From a virus: DNA of 39,233 nt. Shown here in pieces: positions 24,632 through 33,355 of this stretch. The DNA is taken from IMG/VR virus record IMGVR_UViG_3300030329_002184, positions 1 through 39,233 of that record; one strand, given 5' to 3'. Position numbers and translations under genes: made by a program. The notes under the pieces are model-generated. The model searched no databases. It had not been told where the DNA came from and saw nothing but the letters and a program-made list of their open reading frames with translations. Numbering within the stretch: position 1 is the stretch's first letter; each line of letters opens with the position of its first letter.

Positions 24632-24640
24632 ACTACTTAT
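24632..24640 (+). promoter_or_regulatory. CTANTTA motif, candidate late promoter element
   Basis: ACTACTTAT followed by TATAG lies between the hairpin and the tail tube gene, 23 nt before its ATG. The abundant tube protein would justify a promoter of its own. Confidence 0.55.
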
Positions 24641-24663
24641 TATAGAAAGGGAGAAAACAAATA

Positions 24664-25272
24664 ATGGCTTTTTGGACCGATGCAACACTACAAGACCCGA
24701 AGAGAGCGTATAGATTTTTGGTCGAATTGGGTACAATGGAAAACAATGCACAGTGGTATGCGAAAAGTGTTTCAAAGCCTAGCTTTACCGTTGGCACCAC
24801 CGAGCACAAGTTTTTGAACCATACCTTCTATTACCCCACCCGTACAGAGTGGGAAGAAGTGACGGTGACGTTGGTTGATCCGGTTTCTCCCGATGCAGCT
24901 AACTCCACGTTGGCTATCATGAAGGCAAGCGGATATGATCCTTCTGCAATGAGCATGGCAGATGTAGGTACGACAACCTCCAAGACGGCAGCAGTTACAG
25001 CCCTTGGCGGTGTTAAGATCATGCAGATCGACTCGCTCAGTAATCCAATTGAGACTTGGACCCTTTGGAATGCATTCATCACAGGCGCTAAATTCTCCGA
25101 ATTGGCTTATGATAGTGATGACATGTCTACCATTGAATTGACTTTCCGCTATGACTGGGCATACTTGACAACGGCGGTTGCCTCTCCGGTTGGTTCTATC
25201 AGCAATGAGATCACTGCCGAGTTGGGTACGACTACTCTGGATCAGAATACCTATTTTGAGCCCGGATCGTAG
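24664..25272 (+). CDS. 19: Tail tube protein (gp19-like)
   Basis: The 202-aa product is a typical T4-like tail tube subunit: DPKRAYRFLVEL at the N-terminus, AQWYAKSVSKPSF, an HKFLNHTFYYPTRTEWEEV strand-loop, and the C-terminal WTLWNAFITGAKFSELAYDS with STIELTFRYDWA. It stacks as hexamers to form the inner tube and usually lies immediately after the sheath gene, as here. T4 gp19 is 163 aa; the small excess is at the C-terminus and in the middle. Ribosome binding site GAAAGGGAG is present. Confidence 0.95.
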   Translation: MAFWTDATLQDPKRAYRFLVELGTMENNAQWYAKSVSKPSFTVGTTEHKFLNHTFYYPTRTEWEEVTVTLVDPVSPDAANSTLAIMKASGYDPSAMSMADVGTTTSKTAAVTALGGVKIMQIDSLSNPIETWTLWNAFITGAKFSELAYDSDDMSTIELTFRYDWAYLTTAVASPVGSISNEITAELGTTTLDQNTYFEPGS

Positions 25273-25309
25273 TAGAGAGCACAAGAGATAAGATTTAACA
25301 GAGGTGTAA

Positions 25310-26161
25310 ATGGCTAGAAATAATGGAGATCGTTTAGGGGCTCCATCAGTCGCAGTAACAGACTCCCCTATGACAGATGCTCCCCCCAATCCTATGTTGG
25401 CGTTTGCAACGCCCACTATGTTTGTGGATTTGCCATCAAGAGGGCGACTCTATCCCGAGTCGCATCCCCTTAATGGTTGTGAGCAATTAGAGATTCGCTT
25501 TATGACAGCGAAAGAGGAAGATATTCTAACTTCTCAGTCCCTTTTGAAAAAGGGTGTTGCGATTGATAGAATGCTTCAAAATGTTATTCTTGATCCCCGC
25601 GTGAAAGTAGACGAACTTGCAGTGGGCGACAAGAATGCTATAATTATTGCCGCTCGTATTAGCGGCTACGGCAAAGACTACGAGATAAACGTTACTTGTC
25701 CCAGTTGTGCCGCTAAGGTGGAATATAATTTCGATCTAGAGTTGGCTACCACTAACTATGGCGACGACCCCGGCGAGTACGATGTTACCCAAACAGAACA
25801 AGGGTCCTATATCATTAAGACTCCTCGTCTGGGTGCAGAAGTTGAAGTCCGCCCCATGTATGGAGTAGATGAAAAATATCTTACTCAGCTTGCCGCTAAC
25901 AAGAGGCGTAAAAAGCTTCCAGAAACGACTTTGACCGATCAGCTTAAAAGGCTAATCGTTTCCGTTAACGGGAATACGGAGTCGGCATATAGAGAATCAT
26001 TCATCAATCAAGCCCCGGCTTCCGAGGCTCGATACATTCGTAGGGCTTATCGACAGGTGTTGCCCAATATTGATCTAACTCAAGAGTTCACCTGCTCTTC
26101 ATGCGGAGTAGAGACCGAAATGGAGGTGCCCTTGACAGCCAAATTTTTTTGGGCTCAGTGA
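25310..26161 (+). CDS. 26: gp26-like baseplate/tail assembly protein with two zinc knuckles (zero-frame product)
   Basis: The 283-aa product has the T4 gp26-type N-terminal core, with FVDLPSRGRLYPES, IRFMTAKEEDILTSQSLLKK and GVAIDRMLQNVI, and two CxxC pairs, CPSC (C130, C133) and CSSC (C262, C265), that could hold one zinc. T4 gp26 is a baseplate hub assembly protein. Here the gene lies between tail tube and tape measure, the position of the tail assembly chaperone in most long-tailed phages, and its end carries a slippery T-run leading into a conserved-looking second frame. The chaperone role is therefore inferred from position and the frameshift candidate. Confidence 0.85.
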   Translation: MARNNGDRLGAPSVAVTDSPMTDAPPNPMLAFATPTMFVDLPSRGRLYPESHPLNGCEQLEIRFMTAKEEDILTSQSLLKKGVAIDRMLQNVILDPRVKVDELAVGDKNAIIIAARISGYGKDYEINVTCPSCAAKVEYNFDLELATTNYGDDPGEYDVTQTEQGSYIIKTPRLGAEVEVRPMYGVDEKYLTQLAANKRRKKLPETTLTDQLKRLIVSVNGNTESAYRESFINQAPASEARYIRRAYRQVLPNIDLTQEFTCSSCGVETEMEVPLTAKFFWAQ

Positions 26162-26372
26162 TCAATATATTGAAAGTGTATATGAGCAGTTTTTTCTGCT
26201 CAAGTACCACGGAGGGTGGAGTTTTTACGAAGCCTATAATTTACCTGTTCAGGTTCGCTACTGGTTCTTAAAGAGGCTAGAGAAGCAGCTTAAAAATGAA
26301 ACAGAGCAAGTTAAAGCGGCTCAGAAAAAAGGTCGCTCTGGCGGATCATCCCCCCATGGACCGCCAAAATAG
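26136..26372 (+). CDS. Frameshift extension of the gp26-like gene (+1 or -2 frame), about 73 aa
   Basis: Downstream of the T-run at 26144-26150 the frame shifted by +1 (equally -2) stays open to TAG 26370-26372. It encodes a protein-like sequence with DQYIESVYEQFFLLKYHGGW, SFYEAYNLPVQVRYWFLKRL and a basic, Gln/Lys-rich end. It has no ATG, GTG or TTG near its beginning, so independent initiation is unlikely. The upstream limit given here is the last in-frame stop (26133-26135). A fused product would be about 353 aa. I remember similar short YHGG...YNLP proteins near tail genes of marine T4-like phages. An alternative is initiation at a rare ATT codon (26169). Confidence 0.7.
   Translation, partial: QPNFFGLSDQYIESVYEQFFLLKYHGGWSFYEAYNLPVQVRYWFLKRLEKQLKNETEQVKAAQKKGRSGGSSPHGPPK
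26144..26150 (+). other. Candidate ribosomal frameshift site
   Basis: Seven T residues in AAATTTTTTTGGG are read as TTT TTT TGG in the zero frame. A tRNA-Phe on the second TTT can move +1 and still pair with TTT; a -2 shift reaches the same frame. A simple -1 shift does not lead into the open extension. Confidence 0.6.
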
Positions 26373-26400
26373 GGTCGAAGGCGAAAGCCTTCGACCTTTC
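26371..26400 (+). terminator. Intrinsic terminator after the tail assembly gene
   Basis: GGTCGAAGGC (26373-26382) and GCCTTCGACC (26387-26396) form a perfect ten base-pair stem with a GAAA tetraloop, extended by one G-T and one A-T pair, followed by TTTCTT. It begins inside the stop codon of the frameshift extension. Confidence 0.88.
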
Positions 26401-26411
26401 TTGCATAAGGA

Positions 26412-26420
26412 ACTATTTAT
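26412..26420 (+). promoter_or_regulatory. CTANTTA motif, candidate late promoter element
   Basis: ACTATTTAT followed by ATAGAG lies directly after a terminator and 29 nt before the next ATG. As at 16908, the terminator-motif-gene order supports a promoter role. Confidence 0.6.
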
Positions 26421-26449
26421 ATAGAGTGACCCTATAAGGAGACCGCCAC

Positions 26450-26797
26450 ATGATAAATGAAGAAAAGCTGGAACCCATTGTTATTGATTTTGCGGAGATA
26501 CGGAATAGCGAACTTAATGAGTCATTCTTGGCAGCATTTGGTAACTGGGTCAAGCTGATTACGAAGAGGATGTTTGACAATCCGGGGATCAGCGTCCCGT
26601 CTGGTGGTGTCAGTGTGCGAGGAACACCCACGGAGGTGAAATCTTTCGCGAGAGCACTGGGAAACGAAAAGAAATATATTGAGGTGGCTAAGAGGCACGG
26701 ACTTGATGATCCGCGTACCATCTCTAACAAGGCAAAGCTAAAAAAAGCAATAAATGCCTTTGAGCGTGAGACTGGTATAAAGTGGCCGTTCGAGTGA
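26450..26797 (+). CDS. Small hypothetical protein upstream of the tape measure gene
   Basis: The 115-aa product starts at ATG 26450 behind AAGGAGA. The N-terminal part is acidic and helical; a central IPSGGV-like segment (ISVPSGGVSVRGTPTEVKSF) leads to a basic C-terminal helical region ending KAINAFERETGIKWPF. I do not recognise a family with a known function. It would be co-transcribed with the tape measure gene, which starts 11 nt downstream, so a tail assembly role is possible by context. Confidence 0.65.
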   Translation: MINEEKLEPIVIDFAEIRNSELNESFLAAFGNWVKLITKRMFDNPGISVPSGGVSVRGTPTEVKSFARALGNEKKYIEVAKRHGLDDPRTISNKAKLKKAINAFERETGIKWPFE

Positions 26798-26808
26798 GGG
26801 CTTTATAA

Positions 26809-29181
26809 ATGGCAAGAAGTAGAGACGAAATTAAGGCGCTGACCGACGCTCTTGCGGCTGAAAGACAAGAGCTTGAGGCGCTTGCCGAGCAAAGTGGGCT
26901 TACTGCTGAACAGCAACGCGATTTGATGGAGACCACTCTAAAAGAAGCCGAGGCTATGCGAGACCTCCGGCGTGCGGGTGGTGAAGTAAGTAAAAGTCTG
27001 GTTGAACTCAACGAGGACATTCGCCAAGCAAAATCTGGGCTTGACGAATATAATGAAACGATGTCTCGATCCTCGGATATAGAGAAGAAGTTTGCTGGCG
27101 CATCCAAAGACTTAGGAAAAGAATTAGCAGGACTCATCCCTGTAATTGGTGGCAACACGGATGTCTTGGGCTCCTTTGGGGGCAAGCTGGCTGCTGCCAC
27201 ATCTGGTGCTGAAGGCTTCGCAGGCGGCATGGGCAAAGTGCTTGGCTCTCTCAGACAAAATATATTTGGTCTTCAAGGGTGGTCAAACCTGATGCACACC
27301 GGAGAAGAATTGCTCGCTGCCTATATCACATCTAGCATTGCACTTGGTATCGAAATTCAGTCTGTTACAGCCGACTTTAATGAAGCCACCGGTATGATGG
27401 GCAAATATGATGATCAAATCTATGACCTCATGCGAGCCCAACAAGACGCGGGCGTCTCTTTTGAAGAAGCCGCTCAGGCACATCAGAGGCTGATTGCCAG
27501 CATGACTCGATTTACTGCGTTGTCGAAAACCCAGCAAGAAACATTGTCAACTACCACAGCAATCCTCAATGAGTTGGGTGTCGCAACTGACACTACAACC
27601 CAAAACTTACACATTATGACCACAAGCTTGGGCATGAACGCGATTGAGGCGGAAGAGACCACTAGACGCCTCCAGACGGCAGCACTCGCCATCGGCGTGC
27701 TACCCGAAGAGATGGCATCAGATTTTGCGGCGGCTGGTAAAGAATTTGCTTCCTTCGGAGATCAAGCAATTGAGGTCTTTCTCGATCTTAAGGAGATGGC
27801 AAAGGTAACCGGTATCGAGCTTACTAAGCTGCTGAGTATTACAGAGCAATTTACCACCTTTAGCGGGGCTGCGGACCATGTGGGGCGCCTAAACGCACTT
27901 CTTGGCGGTCCCTTCCTTAATACCATTGATATGGTCAATTTGAGCTTGGAAGACCCCGCTGCCGCGATGCTGCAAGTTCGAGACGCTGTGTTGGATGCAG
28001 GAATGTCTTTTGAGACAATGAATCCAGCCATGAGAAGGGCGGTAGCGGAAGCTGCTGGGCTTGAAAGCACCGCAGATTTGATGGCACTGATGAGCGGCGA
28101 TATGGAGGCTCTAGGAATGGCTTCCAGTCAATCCGCAATGCAACTTGAAGAGCTTAAGGAAGCCACAAAGTTTACACAAACTTTCTCAGAAGAATTGGAA
28201 GCTACTAGACTTGCTTTTACAGCGAACTTAGCGCCCATTATTAATGATTACATCATCCCCCTTCTGAATTGGATGCAGGAAGTGGCTGAGACGCTGGGAA
28301 CTAAAGGTACAATAGCGTTGACTATTGGCGGGGGTCTTGCAATGATCGTCGCGGGCTTTATCGGGATGCGGATGGCTATGAGTGCTATGACAGCCCCCGT
28401 GAGAACATTTTCAAAGGCTGTAACCGAGGGGATAGACTCAATGAACGAGTCGCTCACAAGAGTAGCCGAATCTTTGGAGAGAACGTCAGGTGAATCCATA
28501 GATAAAATGGGGGACGCAATCAAGGAAGTGAGCGAAAACAGCAAGAAGGCTGGTCCTTCTATCTTGGCTGTGGGTGCTGCGATCTTGATGATTGGTGGCG
28601 GGATTTACTTCGCTGCTATAGGCATGGCTCAGTTTGTCAAGGCTTTTGCTGGGCTTGGAGACGCTGCATGGGCGGCAGTAGCGGGACTTGCGGTGTTTTC
28701 TGTTGCGTTTCTTGGGTTTGTATGGATGCTTTCTGGACTTGCAGCCAGCCCTGCGACATGGGCAGGTGTCGGCGTTCTCTTGGCTATTGGCGCGGCTGTT
28801 ACTGGGATTGGGTATGGAATCCAACTGGCGACAACTGGTATGGCTACGCTTATCTCATCAATCGGCGACCTAGCAGGGACAGCAGGGGAATTCGTCAAGA
28901 TTGCCGAGGCTCTTGAGTCGATGAACGGCGCAAAGCTCATGATCTATACCAACGCGATGTCGCAGACAGCCGCAGTTGCCAATTCCCCTATGGGTGCAGC
29001 GGCAGCGGCAATGAATAGGGCAGCGGGAGGAGGCGGAAAAGGCGCTCCCCAAGAGGTCAAGGTGGATGTCGATGTAGCCATAGAAGGCTCACTCAGGGAG
29101 ATGTTCAAGGTGTTGGATAAGCGATATGCAATGAAGAACAAGCTTACGCCACAGAAGAAGACCAACGAGCACGTCCTTTAA
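26809..29181 (+). CDS. Tail tape measure protein
   Basis: The 790-aa product has the composition and layout of a tape measure: an N-terminal helical and coiled-coil region rich in A, E, Q and L (residues 1-110), a long Ala/Met/Thr-rich helical middle, and four strong hydrophobic segments in the C-terminal half (about 502-525, 585-610, 622-647 and 654-677). A glycine-rich hinge (AAGGGGKGAPQ, near 745) precedes a small C-terminal domain. Tape measure proteins fix tail length and help DNA cross the inner membrane. The length would suit a tail of roughly 110-120 nm at about 0.15 nm per residue. T4 uses gp29 for this; I see no clear gp29 similarity. Confidence 0.88.
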   Translation: MARSRDEIKALTDALAAERQELEALAEQSGLTAEQQRDLMETTLKEAEAMRDLRRAGGEVSKSLVELNEDIRQAKSGLDEYNETMSRSSDIEKKFAGASKDLGKELAGLIPVIGGNTDVLGSFGGKLAAATSGAEGFAGGMGKVLGSLRQNIFGLQGWSNLMHTGEELLAAYITSSIALGIEIQSVTADFNEATGMMGKYDDQIYDLMRAQQDAGVSFEEAAQAHQRLIASMTRFTALSKTQQETLSTTTAILNELGVATDTTTQNLHIMTTSLGMNAIEAEETTRRLQTAALAIGVLPEEMASDFAAAGKEFASFGDQAIEVFLDLKEMAKVTGIELTKLLSITEQFTTFSGAADHVGRLNALLGGPFLNTIDMVNLSLEDPAAAMLQVRDAVLDAGMSFETMNPAMRRAVAEAAGLESTADLMALMSGDMEALGMASSQSAMQLEELKEATKFTQTFSEELEATRLAFTANLAPIINDYIIPLLNWMQEVAETLGTKGTIALTIGGGLAMIVAGFIGMRMAMSAMTAPVRTFSKAVTEGIDSMNESLTRVAESLERTSGESIDKMGDAIKEVSENSKKAGPSILAVGAAILMIGGGIYFAAIGMAQFVKAFAGLGDAAWAAVAGLAVFSVAFLGFVWMLSGLAASPATWAGVGVLLAIGAAVTGIGYGIQLATTGMATLISSIGDLAGTAGEFVKIAEALESMNGAKLMIYTNAMSQTAAVANSPMGAAAAAMNRAAGGGGKGAPQEVKVDVDVAIEGSLREMFKVLDKRYAMKNKLTPQKKTNEHVL

Positions 29182-29210
29182 GCCTTGAAGGGTGAATTTT
29201 CCACTTTGAG

Positions 29211-29219
29211 GCTAATTAC
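29211..29219 (+). promoter_or_regulatory. CTANTTA motif preceded by a hairpin
   Basis: GCTAATTAC lies 18 nt before the next ATG. It overlaps the right arm of a possible stem-loop, AGCCTTGAAG (29181-29190) with CTTTGAGGCT (29204-29213), which contains two G-U pairs and has no U-tract. This copy departs from the ACTANTTAY form in its first base. Confidence 0.4.
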
Positions 29220-29237
29220 TGATGGAGGTATTGCAAG

Positions 29238-30254
29238 ATGGCAGGTGAATTCGCCAATTGGTTAATGGGTGTCCCTAATGAGCCGAAAGAGGTAGGCGAC
29301 CAAATTCACAGTGAGCAAGCTGCCTTTAGGAGCGCCGTAACACCGGGCTATTCCGATCCAGCGATTGGGTATGCCAACGCCCGAGGAGCAGCCGCTCAGC
29401 TAATGTTTCAGCATGTCCCGACAGGGAACACCGTAAGCTTTATGGCATTTCTTGAAAGCTTTTCCGACAATTATGACTCGAAGTGGAACTCAGAAGAAGT
29501 CTATGGGCGCATGGACCCCATTCAGACGTTCCGAGGAACCAGTCGGACAATGAATTTAAGTTGGACGATTCCCGCCGACAGTATTACGAGCGGATACCAA
29601 AATTTGTCAATGGTTCAGGGGCTGGTGCGCATGTTGTATCCAGTTTACACAGAAGATAATGGGGCAAACTCTATTTCTAAATCTCCTTTGATTCGTATTA
29701 AATTTGCTAACTTGGTTGCCAAGCAAGCCGGAGGCGACGTATCATCGGGGCTTCTTGGAACTCTTTCAGGGCTGAGCGTGGAGCCAGATCTGGAAGCAGG
29801 GTTTTTCGATAACCCAGTTGCTGGGACTACGAATGCAGCGAGCGATCATCCGGGGCAGGCATCTCCAACGATTGTGGGTGTGGGAGCCCAAGCCGGAAGT
29901 CTCGCCCCGAAAGTTATAAATCTGTCTTGTGAGTTTACCGTATTGCACGAACACGAGTTGGGCTTCAAGAAGGGAGCCAAACCGGGGCAATGGGATTGGC
30001 GTGGAGCCGACCCTACATATTTTCCATATCAACAGAAGACGAAAGCCAATCTGGAGGCGTATGCTCCAGATCCCATTCCTCTGGCTATCTTTGCGGATGA
30101 CATCGCCGCCAATGAAGCTGCGGATGAGGCTGCGGCTGCGGAAGCCGCCCTGCGTGCAGGGGAAACGACGGAGTTCAACCAAGAAGCACTAGACGCCGTG
30201 ATGAACGGCGAGGTTGAGGCAGCAGACGAAGGCGCACTGGGAGGACAACCCTAA
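29238..30254 (+). CDS. Baseplate tube-cap-like protein (gp48/gp54 position)
   Basis: The 338-aa product has a core with VSFMAFLESFSDNYDSKWN, EEVYGRMDPIQTFRGTSRTM and LSWTIPADS, and then QGLVRMLYPVY and ISKSPLIRIKFANL. The pattern of a strand-rich domain with a P-I-x-x-F-x-G-T-x-R segment resembles tail tube-type folds seen in baseplate hub/tube-cap proteins (T4 gp48, gp54) or LysM-adaptor partners. The C-terminal 60 residues are an Ala/Glu-rich, low-complexity tail. It directly precedes a gp53-like gene (one-base overlap), which supports a baseplate place. The exact T4 counterpart is uncertain. Confidence 0.7.
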   Translation: MAGEFANWLMGVPNEPKEVGDQIHSEQAAFRSAVTPGYSDPAIGYANARGAAAQLMFQHVPTGNTVSFMAFLESFSDNYDSKWNSEEVYGRMDPIQTFRGTSRTMNLSWTIPADSITSGYQNLSMVQGLVRMLYPVYTEDNGANSISKSPLIRIKFANLVAKQAGGDVSSGLLGTLSGLSVEPDLEAGFFDNPVAGTTNAASDHPGQASPTIVGVGAQAGSLAPKVINLSCEFTVLHEHELGFKKGAKPGQWDWRGADPTYFPYQQKTKANLEAYAPDPIPLAIFADDIAANEAADEAAAAEAALRAGETTEFNQEALDAVMNGEVEAADEGALGGQP

Positions 30255-30592
30255 TGGGAACACGATATAACAACAGATCAATGAAAGTCAATGAAGACCC
30301 TATGTACGATAATGTCTTCAAGAAGCGGGGTGTCAAGAAAATACGTCAATATACGACGCCTGTTTTTCCCGAGATCACCCCCGAAATGAGAAATATGCTG
30401 GTGCGCGAACAACACATATGGGCAATCGGCGACTCCTACGAAAAATTGTCAGCGATGTCTTATGGTATGCCGGGATATTGGTGGGTGATCGCATGGTATA
30501 ACAAGAGACCTACAGATGCCTTGGTTAATGTGGGAGATATCGTATTTATCCCTCGACCGCTAGAGACCATTTTAGAAATCTTTAGGAAGTAA
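30254..30592 (+). CDS. 53: Baseplate wedge protein gp53-like (LysM-fold)
   Basis: The 112-aa product has a basic N-terminus and a LysM-like domain from about residue 50: EQHIWAIGDSYEKLSAMSYG, then YWWVIAWYNKRPTDALVNVG and DIVFIPRPL. This D.Y..LS...YG....WW.I...N...D....G..I.IP pattern is typical of T4 gp53 and related LysM-type baseplate proteins that connect wedges or hub to the tail tube. It is shorter than T4 gp53 (196 aa). It is translationally coupled to the gene before it and 3 nt from the gene after it. Confidence 0.85.
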   Translation: MGTRYNNRSMKVNEDPMYDNVFKKRGVKKIRQYTTPVFPEITPEMRNMLVREQHIWAIGDSYEKLSAMSYGMPGYWWVIAWYNKRPTDALVNVGDIVFIPRPLETILEIFRK

Positions 30593-30595
30593 GCG

Positions 30596-33352
30596 ATGAC
30601 TATTTTGGATCTGCAAAAAAAGACCAACCCTTATTCCACGGCAATGAATGGGGCTCAACAAGTCGCCGTCGATCAGGCATGGCTGATGCAGAATATAGGG
30701 GCGCTATCAGGGTGGGCTTCGGACTTTGATCACACAGCCTACAACAGTTATACAAAAATGGTTGACCTCAACGCCGGGTACGACAACTGTGCGACAATAA
30801 ATAAACTTACTTGGGTGCCCGGTTCATTTGATTTTATGAAGCTCACCCCCGATAAGCTATCTTTGTTGCAGCCCATGATCCGACTGTACAAGGTTCAATA
30901 CGATGAGGATGGCGAGCCCACCAGCGAAGTAGAAATGGTGTTCCCTAGCACCACTGGTACCATTGTTGGTGCTGATGGTGCGCTAAAAAACATCCTAGAA
31001 GATTCCACAGACACGGGAATAGGAATCAAATCTTTCGAATACAAGTTTATTGGTTCTAACCCCGCCACAGTTCGCAACGATATTGAAGCTAAGCTCGTTT
31101 TATATTTTCAGAACTTTTCAGAGCTTCTGAGAACACGGCACGGCAAAGCCATTAATGCAGCAGGAGAGGCATCAGATATTCAATACCGTTTTGTTGATTT
31201 TTTTGATCGGGCAGGGAGACAGAAGGCGGGCGCCCAAGACGGGACTCAATCTTCAGGCGCCTTAGCCACGCCTAGAATTGATTACGCTGATACTGAGGAG
31301 GCTTTAGATTACAAGTCGGACATACAAGACTGCGCCGACCAGCAGGCTCCCAACAGGCGTCGTTATAGGGGTCCACCAGATTTTGAGATTAAGGCTGTTC
31401 TGGGGTGGGCTTCTCAAGATGGAAACTCTAGCAAAATGCTCGACAGTGCTACGCTTGCGCTGCTGGATAATACCCAAATGGGACTCTTCTTAACTCTCGT
31501 TGATCATGATTTTCAATTTGAAGATGACGGAACCTTTACATTGGAACTCAATTATCGGGCTCGGTTAGGGGGCATTTTGGGTCACCCAGAAGCTGATGTG
31601 CTTGCTCTTGGGTCGAATGAAGGAGACTCCGGTGGTTATGTTTCTATTCATCCAGACGACGGTCGCAGAACTAATTGGTGGGCTGAGTGGAAGTCCAACA
31701 GCGGTACCGATCTTATTTTTGAGGGGACACCCTATGAAATATTACAGCAATTAAAAGCTGATTTGAAGGTGGCAGAAACTTGCTGCGATACTGAGTTCAA
31801 AACACATCTTCAGCAGATGTATGGTCGCCTTGTAGATGAAATTAGAACTTTTAAATTTCAAGCTTTTGGGAACTGGGCTGCTTCATCCAATAATCCAAGA
31901 GTAGAGCATCTTACGGTATCGAGAGACGCCTTGGATCGATATGCTCGGGGCACCAACACCAGAGAAGGTGATCCTGAGCAGAGTTGGCGATTTGGATACT
32001 CCGAGCAGCGACCTTATGGGTTGGGTGCCCCCAAGCCGGGTTCGGGCGGCGCCATGGATACTGCATTGTCGAACGATAATACGGGATTATGGTCGGGTGA
32101 AGATATGGAACAAGAGGGCGCGGACGCTCGACGGGAACAATGGGCTGACTTTGTGGAAGAGGGTCCCAATCACGAGAGAGATTGGGCGGTTTACTCTGAG
32201 ATCACAATTCCTTTTGTTAGGTTGGGGCATATCATTGAGTATTTCGCCAATGTTGCGCTTCCCGACGAGGGAACCGCATCTTTGAGCCCCGATATCACAC
32301 AAAAGATTCAGATTCTGCTGGGGACTATAAGGGTGAATACATGGAACGAGGGGGCTCTGGGCGCCACGGGAGGGGCGCAGATGAACTTAGGGATGCGAAC
32401 CTACTTTTTGAGTGATATACCCATCGCATGGATGTCGTTTCGCAATTTTTGGAACAAACGGGTCATACAGACGCGTCGAAAAAACTACCCCCTTTTGCAA
32501 TTTATGCGAGATCTTGTTTCTGATGTGATAATGAGCGCCATTAATTCCGACTATTATTGGCATGGCGGAGGTCCCGTATCTAAAAGTCAGCTACGAACCG
32601 CTTATCTTTCTTTGCCTCCCAGAGATGACGGCGCCAATCCCGTGGATTGGTGGAGGGTGAACAACTCTCCGGGGAACCGCTATCTGATTGATACGTCGGT
32701 GCTCCAAGGCGCGTTTAACGGAGAGAAATTCACGGTCACGCCCATGGCTTTTCTCAGTAGTAAGACGCCCGCATATGAGCAGTTTCACTATTTGGTGATT
32801 ACAGTGGAAGATGGCAGTATGGGGGCATTTAGAAAGGATCGGATACCTGCCGAGATGACGCGGCGCCAATGGAACCAAATAATGAACATACATCATTTTG
32901 GTTTCGGTGAGGATCGAGGTGTTTTAAAAACTGCCAAGTTTTCAAAAACTACGCAACCATTTTTGAGAGAAGCTCGCTACTTGGAAGACGGCTATAATCC
33001 TTTTCAGCAGCTTTCTAACGTATACGATGTAGAACTCGACCTTGTGGGTGCCCCTTTCTTTTATCCCGGTCAATACATATGGATCAGTCCCTACGGGCTT
33101 AGCAAATCCAGTGAGTACCCCCTTGGCTCTCCAGATGAGGCACCTCCGACTGATAATCCGGTGGGGGGCAGTTACGCTAACTTGATGGGTCTTGGAGGAT
33201 ATCACATCATTATTGATGTAGGTGGCTACTTAGAGGATGGGCAGTACGAAATGAAAATAAACGCTCGCTATGATAATAGCGGAGCCAACTCCGGCGAACG
33301 CGAAGGCTTCGGGTCCCAAGATACTAACAGATGTGAAGACGAGGAGAGCTAA
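30596..33352 (+). CDS. Large baseplate-region virion protein, function unknown
   Basis: The 918-aa product starts MTILDLQKKTNPYSTAMNGA and has many aromatic, beta-rich segments, such as FEDDGTFTLELNYRARLGG (about 300-320), ISEITIPFVRLGHIIEYF-like YSEITIPFVRLGHIIEYF (about 530-547) and VELDLVGAPFFYPGQYIWIS near 810. The last pattern, a membrane- or hub-like strand with a pro-aromatic turn, recalls hub proteins with beta-barrels. I cannot assign a T4 counterpart; a hub or wedge component is the best guess given gp53-like and tape measure genes upstream. There is no signal peptide, coiled coil or hydrolase motif that I can see. Confidence 0.7.
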   Translation: MTILDLQKKTNPYSTAMNGAQQVAVDQAWLMQNIGALSGWASDFDHTAYNSYTKMVDLNAGYDNCATINKLTWVPGSFDFMKLTPDKLSLLQPMIRLYKVQYDEDGEPTSEVEMVFPSTTGTIVGADGALKNILEDSTDTGIGIKSFEYKFIGSNPATVRNDIEAKLVLYFQNFSELLRTRHGKAINAAGEASDIQYRFVDFFDRAGRQKAGAQDGTQSSGALATPRIDYADTEEALDYKSDIQDCADQQAPNRRRYRGPPDFEIKAVLGWASQDGNSSKMLDSATLALLDNTQMGLFLTLVDHDFQFEDDGTFTLELNYRARLGGILGHPEADVLALGSNEGDSGGYVSIHPDDGRRTNWWAEWKSNSGTDLIFEGTPYEILQQLKADLKVAETCCDTEFKTHLQQMYGRLVDEIRTFKFQAFGNWAASSNNPRVEHLTVSRDALDRYARGTNTREGDPEQSWRFGYSEQRPYGLGAPKPGSGGAMDTALSNDNTGLWSGEDMEQEGADARREQWADFVEEGPNHERDWAVYSEITIPFVRLGHIIEYFANVALPDEGTASLSPDITQKIQILLGTIRVNTWNEGALGATGGAQMNLGMRTYFLSDIPIAWMSFRNFWNKRVIQTRRKNYPLLQFMRDLVSDVIMSAINSDYYWHGGGPVSKSQLRTAYLSLPPRDDGANPVDWWRVNNSPGNRYLIDTSVLQGAFNGEKFTVTPMAFLSSKTPAYEQFHYLVITVEDGSMGAFRKDRIPAEMTRRQWNQIMNIHHFGFGEDRGVLKTAKFSKTTQPFLREARYLEDGYNPFQQLSNVYDVELDLVGAPFFYPGQYIWISPYGLSKSSEYPLGSPDEAPPTDNPVGGSYANLMGLGGYHIIIDVGGYLEDGQYEMKINARYDNSGANSGEREGFGSQDTNRCEDEES

Positions 33353-33355
33353 ACA

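Noticed and set aside
26144-26153. Ordinary -1 frameshift at the T-run.
   Set aside because: The -1 frame does not enter the open extension; only +1 or -2 does, and the P-site codon would mispair for the heptamer rule.
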